Shown: positions 24,502 to 33,689 of the stretch, piece after piece
How the letters are laid out: each line of letters starts with the position of its first letter
How positions within the stretch are numbered: the first letter of the stretch is position 1
Source: Nitrospirota bacterium
Lineage (GTDB): Bacteria > Nitrospirota > Thermodesulfovibrionia > UBA6902
Direction: 5' to 3'
DNA: 64,000 nucleotides
Assembly: GCA_016215115.1 (NCBI GenBank)
Contig: JACRLN010000016.1
Coordinates: 62,001-126,000, forward strand
Notes under the pieces: model-generated
Database searches by the model: none
The model's input: only the letters and a program-made list of their open reading frames with translations
What the model was told of the DNA's origin: nothing
Position numbers and translations under genes: made by a program

Positions 24502-26304
24502 ATGAATCCTCTTTTCAGACATATTACAAAGTCCCTTGCAGGCAAATTAATAATAACCATCGGCCTGCTTATTATAATTGGAGGGGGCATATCGTGGTAT
24601 ATACTAATCGATAACGGTAGAAAGGCTCTCGTAGACAACGCTACCCAGTCTACAGCATCCTATTCGGAGCTCATCAGGAAAGGCACACGTTACGCGATGC
24701 TTACGTTTCAAAGGGAATCAATCCAGCATACCATAGACAACATAGGCGCTGCGGAGAATGTTAAAAGAATACGGATATTTGATAGTAAGGGAAAGATTTT
24801 CTATTCATCCAGACATAATGAAATCGGCCCTATGGTTGACAGAAGTTCAACTGCATGTATTGGTTGTCATTCCGGCACAGGAAAGACATCTGCAACACTG
24901 ACAGGCAAGAATCAATGGACCATATATGAAGGCAGCGAGGGTGACAGGATTTTGGCATTTGTTGAACCTGTTTACAATGAGTCTTCATGTTATAATTCCT
25001 CTTGCCATGCCCACTCTCCTGAACAGAAAGTATTAGGTATTATCGAGACGGATTTCTCGCTTTCTCCGGTTGATAAAAACATCCGGAAATTAATCATAAA
25101 TACAACTATCTATGCCCTTTTCTTTTTAAGTCTAAGCTCGCTGGTCCTCTATTTTATCCTCAGGAGATTTGTCCTGACACCTGTTTCGACTCTTTCAGAC
25201 GCAATGGAAAAGGTTGCATCCGGGGACCTGAATCAGATGGTTAAAATATCCTCGGCGGACGAAATGAGCATCCTCTCCAATACCTTCAATGTGATGACAG
25301 AAGAGTTGAGAATAGCGAGGGAGAATATGAAAAACTGGACCCAGACCCTTGAAGCAGAAGTTTCGAAAAAGACCGAGGATTTAAGAAAATCACAGAACAA
25401 GCTGATCCAGGCGGAGAAAATGGCATCACTCGGGAGACTTACTGCAGATGTGGCACATGAGATAAGAAACCCGCTTACTGCAATAGGGGGCTTTGCACGC
25501 AGGCTCCATAAGATAGTTGTTGCAGGGAAAGAGAAAGAGTACGCGGAAGTTGTGGTAACAGAGGTGGACCGGCTTGAAAAAATACTGAGGGATGTCCTTG
25601 TATTTTCAAGGGAGGCGAAATACCATCTTGAAAGGCATAACATAGGAAATGTTGTTCGGGATATGATGAAGACATATGAGGGTTTATGCAGGGAACAGTC
25701 TATAAATGTAGAGATAAAAATTGAGAAAGATCTCCCAGCTGTTTTGTTAGACATGGAGCAGGGAAGACAGGCTATTGCCAATCTTATTACCAATGCAATA
25801 GACGCAATGCCGGCTAGCGGCACCTTAACGATAACAGCAGGCCAAGAGGTCCTGCATGATGCGGCCTATGTCTTCCTGAAGGTTTCTGATACCGGGCGCG
25901 GGATCCCCGAGAATAAACTCCCCTTTATCTTTGAACCCTTCTTTTCCACAAAAGAGATCGGCTATGGAACAGGCCTTGGACTTTCAATAACAAGAAAGAT
26001 CATGGAAGAACACGGAGGCTTTATAAAGGCAGAAAGCGGGGTTGAAAAAGGCTCCTCATTCAGCCTGTATTTCCCATACCAGAATGAAGCAGACTCCATG
26101 AAGATAAGATGCTGGGAATACATGAAATGCAGGAGGGATAAAGATGCAACGATAAAGTGCCCTGCATACCCCCATTTTGGAAGGATGTGCTGGGCCGTAG
26201 CAGGGACGTTCTGCGAGGGAAAGGCACAGGGGACCTTTGCGCAGAAATACGACGATTGCAGAAAATGCGAGTTCTATCAGAAGATGAGAAATAAAGAAGT
26301 ATGA
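24502..26304 (+). CDS. Sensor histidine kinase with CxxCH periplasmic domain and C-terminal two-CW cysteine domain
   Basis: The 600 aa protein has an N-terminal helix (about 17-33), a periplasmic domain with CIGCH (near residue 118) and a rarer CYNSSCH (CX4CH, near 165), a second helix, HAMP, a coiled coil, HisKA (ADVAHEIRNPLTAIGGFARRL) and an ATPase domain (DTGRGIPENKLPFIFEPFFSTK, GTGLGLSITRKIMEEHGG). The last 65 residues carry CWEYMKC, CPAYPHFGRMCW, GTFCEG and CRKCEFYQ, a cysteine-rich module known as a two-CW domain that may bind metal. ATG has no clear ribosome site. No response regulator is adjacent in the same direction, so its partner is uncertain. Confidence 0.87.
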   Translation: MNPLFRHITKSLAGKLIITIGLLIIIGGGISWYILIDNGRKALVDNATQSTASYSELIRKGTRYAMLTFQRESIQHTIDNIGAAENVKRIRIFDSKGKIFYSSRHNEIGPMVDRSSTACIGCHSGTGKTSATLTGKNQWTIYEGSEGDRILAFVEPVYNESSCYNSSCHAHSPEQKVLGIIETDFSLSPVDKNIRKLIINTTIYALFFLSLSSLVLYFILRRFVLTPVSTLSDAMEKVASGDLNQMVKISSADEMSILSNTFNVMTEELRIARENMKNWTQTLEAEVSKKTEDLRKSQNKLIQAEKMASLGRLTADVAHEIRNPLTAIGGFARRLHKIVVAGKEKEYAEVVVTEVDRLEKILRDVLVFSREAKYHLERHNIGNVVRDMMKTYEGLCREQSINVEIKIEKDLPAVLLDMEQGRQAIANLITNAIDAMPASGTLTITAGQEVLHDAAYVFLKVSDTGRGIPENKLPFIFEPFFSTKEIGYGTGLGLSITRKIMEEHGGFIKAESGVEKGSSFSLYFPYQNEADSMKIRCWEYMKCRRDKDATIKCPAYPHFGRMCWAVAGTFCEGKAQGTFAQKYDDCRKCEFYQKMRNKEV

Positions 26305-26306
26305 GG

Positions 26307-26482
26307 CATTAACCCAAATAATGCATTTAAAAAAACCACAGAGGGCACAGAGATGAAAATGCAAATTTATTATTGCAAAGTTATCAATTCAAATTTGAAA
26401 TGCTAATTGATAATTTTACAATTTGAAATGAATAAAATATTTCTCTGTGTACTCTGTGGTTCATTAAATTTTTCAGGTTAAT
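26307..26482. repeat. CCACAGAG-type repeat element, copy 3
   Basis: Left end AACCCAAATAATGCATTTAA then AAACCACAGAGGGCACAGAG; right end TTCTCTGTGTACTCTGTGGTT then TTTTTCAGGTTAATT. The outer sequences match, in opposite roles, those of the copy at 31664, which identifies the true ends of the element. It lies between convergent genes. Confidence 0.75.
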
Positions 26483-26503
26483 TGTAAACGATGAAAGAGA
26501 ATC

Positions 26504-26785
26504 TTATTTTGTTAGCATCTTAAAAAGACGGGCTGTCATTACAAAAAACACGCCGCCGACAAAGCTTCCAAAAAGCCCAATAAAGCTTATAACAACTATC
26601 ACGCCGATAATTACAATAAAGTGATGATCGGATAGATTAATCTTAAACAACTGATTCAGGTCATGTGCAACTGCGCTGCTCCATCCACCGCCAATACTCT
26701 GACCTAAAAGGAGATCCATGCTAAGTGCAACTACAATACCTGAAATACCACCTAAAACAGCACCGACATAAAATGCCTTTTTCAC
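26504..26785 (-). CDS. Small two-helix membrane protein of unknown function
   Basis: A 93 aa protein starting directly after the stop of the NtrC-type regulator gene. It has two hydrophobic segments (about residues 5-27, FYVGAVLGGISGIVVALSMDLLL, and 55-88, FIVIIGVIVVISFIGLFGSFVGGVFFVMTARLF) separated by a short polar loop. No family recognised. Being last in the kinase-regulator operon it could be an accessory membrane protein or simply a cotranscribed passenger. Confidence 0.65.
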   Translation of the reverse strand: MKKAFYVGAVLGGISGIVVALSMDLLLGQSIGGGWSSAVAHDLNQLFKINLSDHHFIVIIGVIVVISFIGLFGSFVGGVFFVMTARLFKMLTK

Positions 26786-28132
26786 TTATTCCTCTATCCC
26801 GTATTTTTTAAACTTCCTGTAAAGTGTCGCAAGGTCTATTCCGAGAGCTTTGGCGGTCTCTTCTTTATTTTTATTATGGTCCTCATACATCTTCAAAAGA
26901 AGATTTTTTTCATAGCCGTTGATATTAGCTTTCAGTGTTGAGGACTCTATGTGATGTTCAATATTTCTGATTTTTTCCGGAAGATCGGCAGGAGTTAAGT
27001 AATTCCCCTCTGCAAGGACGATGGCCCTTTCCACCACATTCCCCAGTTCCCTTACATTGCCGGGCCAGGAATAATCCATAAAATGAGATAATGCCTTCCT
27101 GTCAATCCCTTGAATATTTTTATTGTGTTCCTTTGAAAATTTCTCTATAAAATGCTTTGTGAGGATTTCAATATCGTCCTTTCGTTCTCTCAAAGGCGGG
27201 ATCTTTATCTCTATCACATTTAATCGCCAGTAAAGGTCTTCTCGGAACTTGCCCTCTTTTACCCTTGCTTCTATATCCACATTGGTTGCAGAGATTATCC
27301 TTATATCAACTATTTTGTGCTTTGTGTCTCCAAGCGGATAAACTTCTCCTGTCTCTAACACCTTAAGAAGCTTTGCCTGAAGATTAATCGGCATATCACC
27401 TATTTCATCTAAAAATAATGTTCCTTGATGAGCAAGCGTGATAAGTCCCAATTTGTCAGATACAGCACCTGTGAACGCCCCTTTTTTATATCCGAAAAGC
27501 TCTGACTCAAGAAGGCCCTCGGGAATGGCAGAACAGTTTATGGAAATAAACGGTTTATCACGTCTGGGGCTGTTAGTGTGAATCATCTCTGCTATAAGCC
27601 CTTTTCCCGTTCCGCTTTCACCTAATAAGATAATATTGCTTTTTGTAGGGATTATTTTTTCAAGGGTTTCAAGAATCTTCAGCATTGAATCAGAATTTGC
27701 GGCTAACTCCCTGTAAGTCATGCGCTGGCTTATTTGTTGTTTGAGGGCAATATTTTCCGTGATTAATTTTTTCTGCTCCAGAAGCCTTCTTACCGTGAGC
27801 TTTATCTCTTCATTCAGAAACGGTTTAACAATGTAATCAGTCGCCCCTTTTTTCATCGCATCCACTGCTGACTCTATGGAAGCAAAGGCTGTCATCATTA
27901 TAACTGCCGTGCCTGGATTTATCTCTTTTGCCTTCTCTATCACGGCCATGCCGTCAACACTGCCCATTTTGAGGTCCGTCAGAACTACATCAAATGTCGT
28001 CTTTTCCATTTTAGCAATAGCGTTTTCCCCGCTGCATGCGGTGTTGACGTCGTAGCCCTCTCTCGTCAGCAGGAACTCCAGGGCCCTGCAAATATCAGGC
28101 TCGTCATCAACTATTAGTATCTTTGGTTTCAT
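26786..28132 (-). CDS. NtrC-family sigma54-dependent response regulator
   Basis: The 448 aa protein has a receiver domain (ILIVDDEPDICRALEFLL; phosphoacceptor in VVLTDLKMGSVDGMAV), an AAA+ domain with Walker A GESGTGKGLI, the sigma54-contacting loop GAFTGA and Walker B GTLFLDEIGDMP, and a Fis-type HTH at the C-terminus (KEETAKALGIDLATLYRKFKKYGIEE). It overlaps the kinase gene by 4 bp and is certainly its cognate partner. Candidate targets include the sigma54-like promoter at 8298. It is a separate system from the regulator at 37107. Confidence 0.95.
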   Translation of the reverse strand: MKPKILIVDDEPDICRALEFLLTREGYDVNTACSGENAIAKMEKTTFDVVLTDLKMGSVDGMAVIEKAKEINPGTAVIMMTAFASIESAVDAMKKGATDYIVKPFLNEEIKLTVRRLLEQKKLITENIALKQQISQRMTYRELAANSDSMLKILETLEKIIPTKSNIILLGESGTGKGLIAEMIHTNSPRRDKPFISINCSAIPEGLLESELFGYKKGAFTGAVSDKLGLITLAHQGTLFLDEIGDMPINLQAKLLKVLETGEVYPLGDTKHKIVDIRIISATNVDIEARVKEGKFREDLYWRLNVIEIKIPPLRERKDDIEILTKHFIEKFSKEHNKNIQGIDRKALSHFMDYSWPGNVRELGNVVERAIVLAEGNYLTPADLPEKIRNIEHHIESSTLKANINGYEKNLLLKMYEDHNKNKEETAKALGIDLATLYRKFKKYGIEE

Positions 28133-30153
28133 TGGATATTACATGGTATCGTTACTGTAAATACGCTGCCCTTGCCAACTTCACTCTCAACGGTTATGGA
28201 CCCGTTCATCTTTTTGATTATGTCATAACTTACAGCAAGTCCTAAACCAGTGCCTTTCTCTTTAGTTGTATAAAATGGATCAAATATTTTTGGTAAATCT
28301 TCTTTTGGAATCCCAAATCCTGTGTCTTCGAATTGTATTTTAATATTACCATCTTGTAGCATACTCCTTACAGTAAGAGTCCCGCCATCAGACATGGAAT
28401 CAATGGCATTCAGTGTAAGATTGACAAAAACCTGTGATAACTGGTTACTGTCACAAATGCAGGTGTAATTGGATAGTTCAGATGACAGCTCTTTTATAAT
28501 AGCAATACCCTTTGACTTTTTGTCGAAATGGATGATGTTGACAGATGTCTCTATAACTTCATTAATATTACATTCTTTTATTTCTCCCCTGGGCATCTTT
28601 GTAAACCCCGAAAGTTGTTTTAAGATGTCCGATATCCTGTTTATATGGAAGTGCACAGTCTCCAGGCTTTCTTTTTTGAATTTGTCTTCCTCAGCCTCTT
28701 TTAGTATCTGCACAAATGAAAATATGGATGTCAGGGGATTTCCTATCTCATGTGCGATACCGGCTGCAAGCCTGCCGAGAGAAGCAAGTTTTTCTGAATG
28801 CCCTATCTGCTCTTCCATCTTCTTCATTTCAGTCACATCCTGTATAAGTCTTATATAGCCGTGTATTCCTCCATCTTCTCCTTTTACAGGCGCAGTAGTT
28901 ATCTGAAAATATTTATCCTTCTTCCCAAAAAGATTTGATACTATTATTGTATTAATACCGGCCCTGTTATGTTCACCTGAAATATGGCAATCAGGACAAA
29001 TATCTTCGCAGGCCTTGCCTGTAACATCCATACCGGCCATATCTTTTATTGTCTGATTGGTCCATTGAATTATCCCGTGTTTGTCAATGAGCACAATGCC
29101 GCCGCCTATTGCGCTGACTATCGTATTTAATTTCTCTTTTTCACTGACAAGCTCCGTGGTTCTTTCTTTTACTTTTTCCTCTAATTTAGTTGCATACCTT
29201 TCCAGTTCCTGTTTTCTTTTTACCATCTCCTCTGCCTGTATATGTTTTTTGTTAAATATTATCAGCCAGATTGAGATTATAGTGGTTGTCGTAAAAATAG
29301 AGAGAATAAGATAGGAATAAAGCCTCATACTGCTTTTCGTTGCATAAGTTACTTCGGAGTATGGCGCGGAGGCAGCGACTATCCATGAGATATTGTCTAT
29401 GCTTGCAGTAGAAAATGCAATAATTTTATCTTCCCCGGTCGGCGCAATATACCGGCCAAAATCCTTTGCCTTTCCTTCAATTATTGTTTTTTCAAGATTA
29501 AAACTCTGGTGGCAGTTAAAACATGTAGTGTCGGTTTTATAAAGATTTCTTCCAACCATTCCCTGCTGTGATGGATGATACAGAAGGTCGCCTTCCTTAT
29601 CCATTATCCATGCATATCCCCTGGGGCCTGTTTTAATAGCGCTGACAAAATGATTTGCTATATCATTTATACTGACTGACAATAATGCCACACCGCTAAA
29701 CTGATCCTGTCTGTATATCGGAGATATTGCATAAGCTATGGAGGCTCTCTTCATTATAGTGGTAGAGCCCGGGGTCATTGTTTTTGATTGTTCCAATATA
29801 TCCGGGACAGCCTGCTTTAATGAGTTTTTATTACCTTTAAACAAGATTACATTACCTTTTGAGTCCAGGATGCCAATATGATGTTTTATTATCTCTTTCT
29901 TTTGTAATTCATCATATGTCTTCTCAGGTATTTCAAGTTTGGACAGCATACCTGCTAAATGAAGGACATCCTGTTTTAGAAAAGAAAGATATGTTGTGAT
30001 ATTGTCAGTTATGGTTTGTGAAAGCAGGAGCTGCTGTTTGCTGAACTGCTCTGCCATCTCCATCTGGAGAGATTCCTGAAAGAACATGCTGAGAGTAATA
30101 AGCGCAGAGATTATTACAATAAGAGTGACGATTATTAATAGATAGCCTTTCAT
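28129..30153 (-). CDS. Sensor histidine kinase with dCache-like domain, CxxCH motif and PAS
   Basis: The 674 aa protein has an N-terminal helix (YLLIIVTLIVIISALITLSMF), a large periplasmic sensory domain with GPRGYAWIMDKEGDLLYHPSQQGMVGRN (Cache fold) and DTTCFNCHQSF (haem c motif near residue 215), and a second helix near 285-303. A coiled coil and a cytoplasmic PAS domain follow, the latter with its own cysteine cluster CEDICPDCH. Then come HisKA (AAGIAHEIGNPLTSIFSFVQIL) and an ATPase domain (DTGFGIPKEDLPKIFDPFYTTKEKGTGLGLAV). It pairs with the NtrC-type regulator downstream. A periplasmic haem suggests redox or gas sensing; the ligand is unknown. Confidence 0.9.
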   Translation of the reverse strand: MKGYLLIIVTLIVIISALITLSMFFQESLQMEMAEQFSKQQLLLSQTITDNITTYLSFLKQDVLHLAGMLSKLEIPEKTYDELQKKEIIKHHIGILDSKGNVILFKGNKNSLKQAVPDILEQSKTMTPGSTTIMKRASIAYAISPIYRQDQFSGVALLSVSINDIANHFVSAIKTGPRGYAWIMDKEGDLLYHPSQQGMVGRNLYKTDTTCFNCHQSFNLEKTIIEGKAKDFGRYIAPTGEDKIIAFSTASIDNISWIVAASAPYSEVTYATKSSMRLYSYLILSIFTTTTIISIWLIIFNKKHIQAEEMVKRKQELERYATKLEEKVKERTTELVSEKEKLNTIVSAIGGGIVLIDKHGIIQWTNQTIKDMAGMDVTGKACEDICPDCHISGEHNRAGINTIIVSNLFGKKDKYFQITTAPVKGEDGGIHGYIRLIQDVTEMKKMEEQIGHSEKLASLGRLAAGIAHEIGNPLTSIFSFVQILKEAEEDKFKKESLETVHFHINRISDILKQLSGFTKMPRGEIKECNINEVIETSVNIIHFDKKSKGIAIIKELSSELSNYTCICDSNQLSQVFVNLTLNAIDSMSDGGTLTVRSMLQDGNIKIQFEDTGFGIPKEDLPKIFDPFYTTKEKGTGLGLAVSYDIIKKMNGSITVESEVGKGSVFTVTIPCNIQ

Positions 30154-30226
30154 TTAAGTGTTATTCTACCAAATCTGATATAAACTAAAAAACAACACTC
30201 TTGCCTCACGGGCAACATCATCTTTT

Positions 30227-30412
30227 TCAGGCTATAACTTTGCCTTCCGAGAGCATGCATTTTTCCGTAACAATGCCGTTTGCAGACTGTATCTCAAAGC
30301 TGTAGCTGTCTATAACGCCGTCTGCTTTGAGTTTTTCGCAAATCTCATTGAGTATGCGCTGTGATTCTTCCGTGGATGCCGATTTTAAATTCAGTGTTAT
30401 AACGGCTCTCAT
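30227..30412 (-). CDS. Small protein at the end of the arsenic operon
   Basis: A 61 aa soluble protein starting 9 bp after arsC. It reads MRAVITLNLKSASTEESQRILNEICEKLKADGVIDSYSFEI with a tail containing one cysteine (EKCMLSEGKVIA). The alternating pattern suggests a small beta-alpha-beta fold. No family recognised and the ribosome site is weak. Close spacing supports cotranscription with arsC. Confidence 0.55.
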   Translation of the reverse strand: MRAVITLNLKSASTEESQRILNEICEKLKADGVIDSYSFEIQSANGIVTEKCMLSEGKVIA

Positions 30413-30421
30413 TGTATATCT

Positions 30422-30841
30422 CTAATTACTTCTTAATTTATTAATAAGACGTCCGATTTTGCCCTTTATCTCATCCCGTGCCTTCCTGAAGGCTTTCATA
30501 ATTTCTTCTTCTGTTCCTATAGCGCCGACCGGGTCATCAATGGGCCAATGAATCTTTTTTATCTCCGGCGGAGTCATCGGACACATTGCCTCTGCGTGTC
30601 CGCACAGGGTGACGATAACATCCATCTGTTTAAGCAGATCTTCGTCAATTGCCTTTGATTTCTGAGATGATATATCAATCCCGACCTCTTTCATAACTTC
30701 TATCGTCCGAGGTTGTACACGGGAAGGCGTAAGCCCCGCGCTGTGAGCTTCTATTAACCCTTTGCCGAGATCCCGTGCAAAGCCCTCCGCCATCTGGGAG
30801 CGGCAGGAATTGCCGGTGCAAAGAAACATTACTTTTTTCAT
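30422..30841 (-). CDS. arsC: Arsenate reductase ArsC, LMW phosphatase (thioredoxin-coupled) type
   Basis: Reduces cytoplasmic arsenate to arsenite. The 139 aa protein has the P-loop FLCTGNSCRSQMAEGFAR with nucleophile Cys8 and Cys13, and the redox pair in VTLCGHAEAMCP (Cys80 and Cys87). These spacings match Staphylococcus aureus ArsC (10, 15, 82, 89) with a constant offset of two. WPIDDPVGAIGTEEEIMKAFRKARDEI completes the fold. Its start overlaps the arsM stop by 4 bp. Confidence 0.95.
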   Translation of the reverse strand: MKKVMFLCTGNSCRSQMAEGFARDLGKGLIEAHSAGLTPSRVQPRTIEVMKEVGIDISSQKSKAIDEDLLKQMDVIVTLCGHAEAMCPMTPPEIKKIHWPIDDPVGAIGTEEEIMKAFRKARDEIKGKIGRLINKLRSN

Positions 30842-31641
30842 TTATTCCCTTCTGCACACACGCTGACTACATAGTCCTGAATAGATTCTCCTTTTTTCAG
30901 GCCACCCAATATTTTCCCTTCCCCCGGGTCTTCGGTATATGAATCAGTGTACAACGATAATCCTTTCACCGCTATCTTCACATTCTTTAAACCCGATGCC
31001 TCGACTATCTTTTTATATTCATCAACAAGGATGGCACCGGAAATACAGCCTACATATGCCAGCATGTTTTCCCGGATTTTTTTTGGAAGTTTTTTCAACA
31101 GGGCGATATCCGAAATTGATATCCTTCCGCCCGGTTTCAATACCCTGTAGATTTCCTGAAAGACCCTCTTCTTATCCGCTGACAGATTGATTACGCAATT
31201 ACTTATTACTACGTCAACCGAGTTGTCTGCAGCCGGCAGGTTCTCGATCTCGCCAAGCCTGAATTCAACATTCTTCACTACGTTTCTTTTCGCGTTTTCC
31301 CTTGCCTTCTCTATCATCTCAGGTGTCATATCAACACCGATGACTTTCCCTTTTGATCCGACTTTTGAGGCAGCCAAAAAACAGTCGAATCCTGCGCCGG
31401 CGCCGAGGTCCAGTACTGTTTCGCCTTTTTTCAGACGGGCCAAAGCTGTCGGATTGCCGCAACTGAGGGCAAGGTTTGCATCGTCCGGGATTACCTTCAA
31501 TTCTTCTTCCGAATATCCGATGGATTTCGCATACTCCTTTGCATCAGGGATACAGCATGTGCCGCACCCGCACCCCTTCTGCCCCTTTGCGATTTTTCCA
31601 TAAGCATCTCTCACGATTTTTATTGTTTTATCTCTGTTCAT
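30838..31641 (-). CDS. arsM: Arsenite S-adenosylmethionine methyltransferase ArsM
   Basis: A 267 aa SAM-dependent methyltransferase. Motif I is VLDLGAGAGFDCFLAA with GVDMTPEMIEKAREN after it. Family cysteines are visible in GCGCGTCC (near residues 24-30), LSCGNPTAL (near 61), VISNCVINL (near 147) and YVGCISGA (near 198); the last two are the usual As(III)-binding pair in ArsM. AAAAGGAGGATATT precedes the ATG. It methylates arsenite for detoxification, and here lies between acr3 and arsC. Confidence 0.93.
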   Translation of the reverse strand: MNRDKTIKIVRDAYGKIAKGQKGCGCGTCCIPDAKEYAKSIGYSEEELKVIPDDANLALSCGNPTALARLKKGETVLDLGAGAGFDCFLAASKVGSKGKVIGVDMTPEMIEKARENAKRNVVKNVEFRLGEIENLPAADNSVDVVISNCVINLSADKKRVFQEIYRVLKPGGRISISDIALLKKLPKKIRENMLAYVGCISGAILVDEYKKIVEASGLKNVKIAVKGLSLYTDSYTEDPGEGKILGGLKKGESIQDYVVSVCAEGNK

Positions 31642-31663
31642 AATATCCTCCTTTTGTTGTTTA

Positions 31664-31904
31664 TTAACCTGAAAAATGCAGTTAAAAAACCACTGAGAAC
31701 ACAGAGATGAGTGTTGATTTTTTAAAAGAATCTGATTTTAAAAGGCTTCTCAGTGTTCTCATTATTTTTAAACTTTAAGAGTCTTTAAACATAACTATTG
31801 CATAAAAGAGTGCACAGAGTAAAAAGAGAAATATTGTGTTTTCTTTTTTATTTCAATAAATTTCTCTGTGACCTCTGTGGCTAAATGCATTATTTGGGTT
31901 AAAT
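31664..31904. repeat. CCACAGAG-type repeat element, copy 4, inside the arsenic operon
   Basis: Left end TTAACCTGAAAAATGCAGTT then AACCACTGAGAACACAGAG; right end TTCTCTGTGACCTCTGTGGC then AAATGCATTATTTGGGTTAA. An inner CTCAGTGTTCTCATT unit is also present. The right end runs into the last codons of acr3. The element separates acr3 from arsM by about 250 bp, which may affect cotranscription. Confidence 0.75.
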
Positions 31905-32948
31905 AGTCCTGAAATAGCGCCGCTGAAACCAGAGGGCCACATTTACCAGCCCGATCATCACCGGTACCTCCACAAGCGGCCCGATAACCGCGGCAAAGGC
32001 CGCCCCGGAATTAATGCCGAAAACAGCAATAGCAACCGCTATGGCCAGTTCAAAATTGTTACTTGCAGCGGTAAAGGCGAGGGTAGTGGTTTTGGAATAA
32101 TCGGCGCCAATTTTTTCCCCCATATAGAATGAAACGAGGAACATCAGAATGAAATAGAGCATAAGCGGAATCGCAATGCGGACCACATCCATCGGAATCT
32201 TAACAATAAGGTTTCCTTTCAGGCTGAACATAACCACGATTGTGAAGAGGAGGGCGATTAGGGTAATAGGACTGATCTTTGGAATGAAATGAGAATGATA
32301 CCACTCCCTGTCCCTGACTTTTATCAGAACAAACCGGGTGAGCATCCCGGAAATAAACGGAATGCCGAGATAGATAAAGACGCTTTTTGCCAACGCTCCT
32401 ATGCTTACCTGGACGATGTTCCCTTTAAGCCCAAAGAGCGGGGGCAGCACGGTGATGAAGACATAGGCGTAGACGCTGTAAAAAAGTACCTGAAAAACAC
32501 TGTTGAAGGCTACGAGGCCTGCAGCGTATTCGGTGTTCCCTTTTGCAATCTCATTCCATACAACTACCATGGCGATACAGCGTGCCAGTCCGATCATAAT
32601 CAGTCCCACCATATATTCAGGATAGTTATGGAGAAAAATTATTGCCAGAAGAAACATAAGGACGGGACCAACTATCCAGTTCTGAATAAGGGAGAGTCCG
32701 AGCACTTTCCTGTCCTTGAAAACATCCCCTAATTCCTCATATCTAACCTTGGCAAAAGGCGGATACATCATCAGGATCAATCCAGCGGCAATGGGGATGT
32801 TGGTAGTGCCGGCCTGAAAACTGTTTATTAACCCCTCGACCCCGGGGATAAAGTAGCCGAGCCCCACTCCAAGCGCCATTGCAGCGAATATCCAGATAGT
32901 GAGATATCTGTCGATAAAAGAAAGCCTCTCTACCATTTGCCCGGCCAT
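31899..32948 (-). CDS. acr3: Arsenite efflux permease Acr3
   Basis: A membrane protein of the BART superfamily that exports As(III). I start it at ATG 32948 ([21 protein letters not shown]) after AAAGGGAAATAAC, giving 349 aa; ten more codons upstream are open but lack a ribosome site. It has about ten helices. The conserved cysteine lies in [20 protein letters not shown], followed by [14 protein letters not shown], and the C-terminal [20 protein letters not shown] block is typical of Acr3. Confidence 0.95.
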   Translation of the reverse strand: MAGQMVERLSFIDRYLTIWIFAAMALGVGLGYFIPGVEGLINSFQAGTTNIPIAAGLILMMYPPFAKVRYEELGDVFKDRKVLGLSLIQNWIVGPVLMFLLAIIFLHNYPEYMVGLIMIGLARCIAMVVVWNEIAKGNTEYAAGLVAFNSVFQVLFYSVYAYVFITVLPPLFGLKGNIVQVSIGALAKSVFIYLGIPFISGMLTRFVLIKVRDREWYHSHFIPKISPITLIALLFTIVVMFSLKGNLIVKIPMDVVRIAIPLMLYFILMFLVSFYMGEKIGADYSKTTTLAFTAASNNFELAIAVAIAVFGINSGAAFAAVIGPLVEVPVMIGLVNVALWFQRRYFRTI

Positions 32949-32999
32949 GTTATTTCCCTTTTGTTTTGAGTGTATCAATTACGTTGATCATTCCTTAAC

Positions 33000-33170
33000 C
33001 CAAAAAGTGCAATTAGAAAATGCAGATGTTGCGAAGAAATATATTTTTCGATACCTTAACGTGATTTTAATTAATTAACCGGTGCATATTTTAATCCAAA
33101 GCCATAAGCATAATTTAATAAAAATTTATCGAGTTAAAGATATTTCTGAGTAATGTCTGCATTTTCCGCG
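33000..33170. repeat. Repeat element between arsR and acr3
   Basis: GAAAATGCAGA (33016-33026) and TCTGCATTTTC (33156-33166) form a perfect 11 bp inverted repeat around AT-rich text. TTAACCCAAAAAGTGCAATT just outside the left end resembles the outer ends of the CCACAGAG elements, so this may be a degenerate relative. It fills most of the arsR-acr3 gap. Confidence 0.5.
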
Positions 33171-33184
33171 TTAATCATTCCCTT

Positions 33185-33529
33185 TCATTCACAACATTTG
33201 TTCTTGTTTTTCATGTTTTGTACCTTTACCAGTCTTGAAAGATATCCCTTTATGGTTTCATCTGTGATTTTTTCCGTAACTGAAAGAACAAGAAACCTCC
33301 TGAATATGTCCGAGCCGTTAATGCTGTAATGGACCCATTTCCCCTGCTTCCTGTCCCTGATAAGTCCTGCTTCCTTCAATACATTGAGGTGAAACGATAT
33401 CTTAGGCTGGCTCATGTCCAGGACACTGACGAGGTCGCATACGCAAATCTCCCCTTTTTCAAGAATTTTCAGAAGCTTGAGCCTCGTCTCGTCAGAAAGC
33501 GCCTTGAAAATACTTAACAGTTCCTGCAT
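33185..33529 (-). CDS. arsR: ArsR-family arsenite-responsive repressor
   Basis: A 114 aa winged-helix protein. The metalloid site motif is visible as ICVCDLV (two cysteines in the alpha-3 region, as in ELCVCDL of enteric ArsR), followed by SQPKISFHLNVLKEAGLIRDRKQGKWVHYSI. An additional CC pair ends the protein (NKCCE). It should repress the ars operon until As(III) binds. It is the first gene of the minus-strand operon and is divergent from the PhnD-like sensor gene at 33755, with 225 bp between. Confidence 0.95.
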   Translation of the reverse strand: MQELLSIFKALSDETRLKLLKILEKGEICVCDLVSVLDMSQPKISFHLNVLKEAGLIRDRKQGKWVHYSINGSDIFRRFLVLSVTEKITDETIKGYLSRLVKVQNMKNKNKCCE

Positions 33530-33634
33530 TATATATTTCTCCTTTTCAGCGTGTTTATATCAATATTATTTTATTATTATTAACTTTTTAATCTCTTAGT
33601 ACTCATCTTGGCATCACCACTTAGTTATAAGTGT

Positions 33635-33664
33635 CATATAAACATAAATTGATTTGATTGTCAA
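33635..33664 (-). promoter_or_regulatory. Promoter of the arsR operon with flanking direct repeats
   Basis: On the minus strand a perfect -35 TTGACA (33664-33659), an 18 nt spacer and TATATG (33640-33635). AAGTGTCA occurs as a direct repeat at 33629-33636 and 33663-33670, bracketing the -10 and -35 boxes, a possible ArsR binding arrangement. Operator assignment is by position only. Confidence 0.45.
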
Positions 33665-33689
33665 GTGTCAGAATGGCATTTGGATGAAA

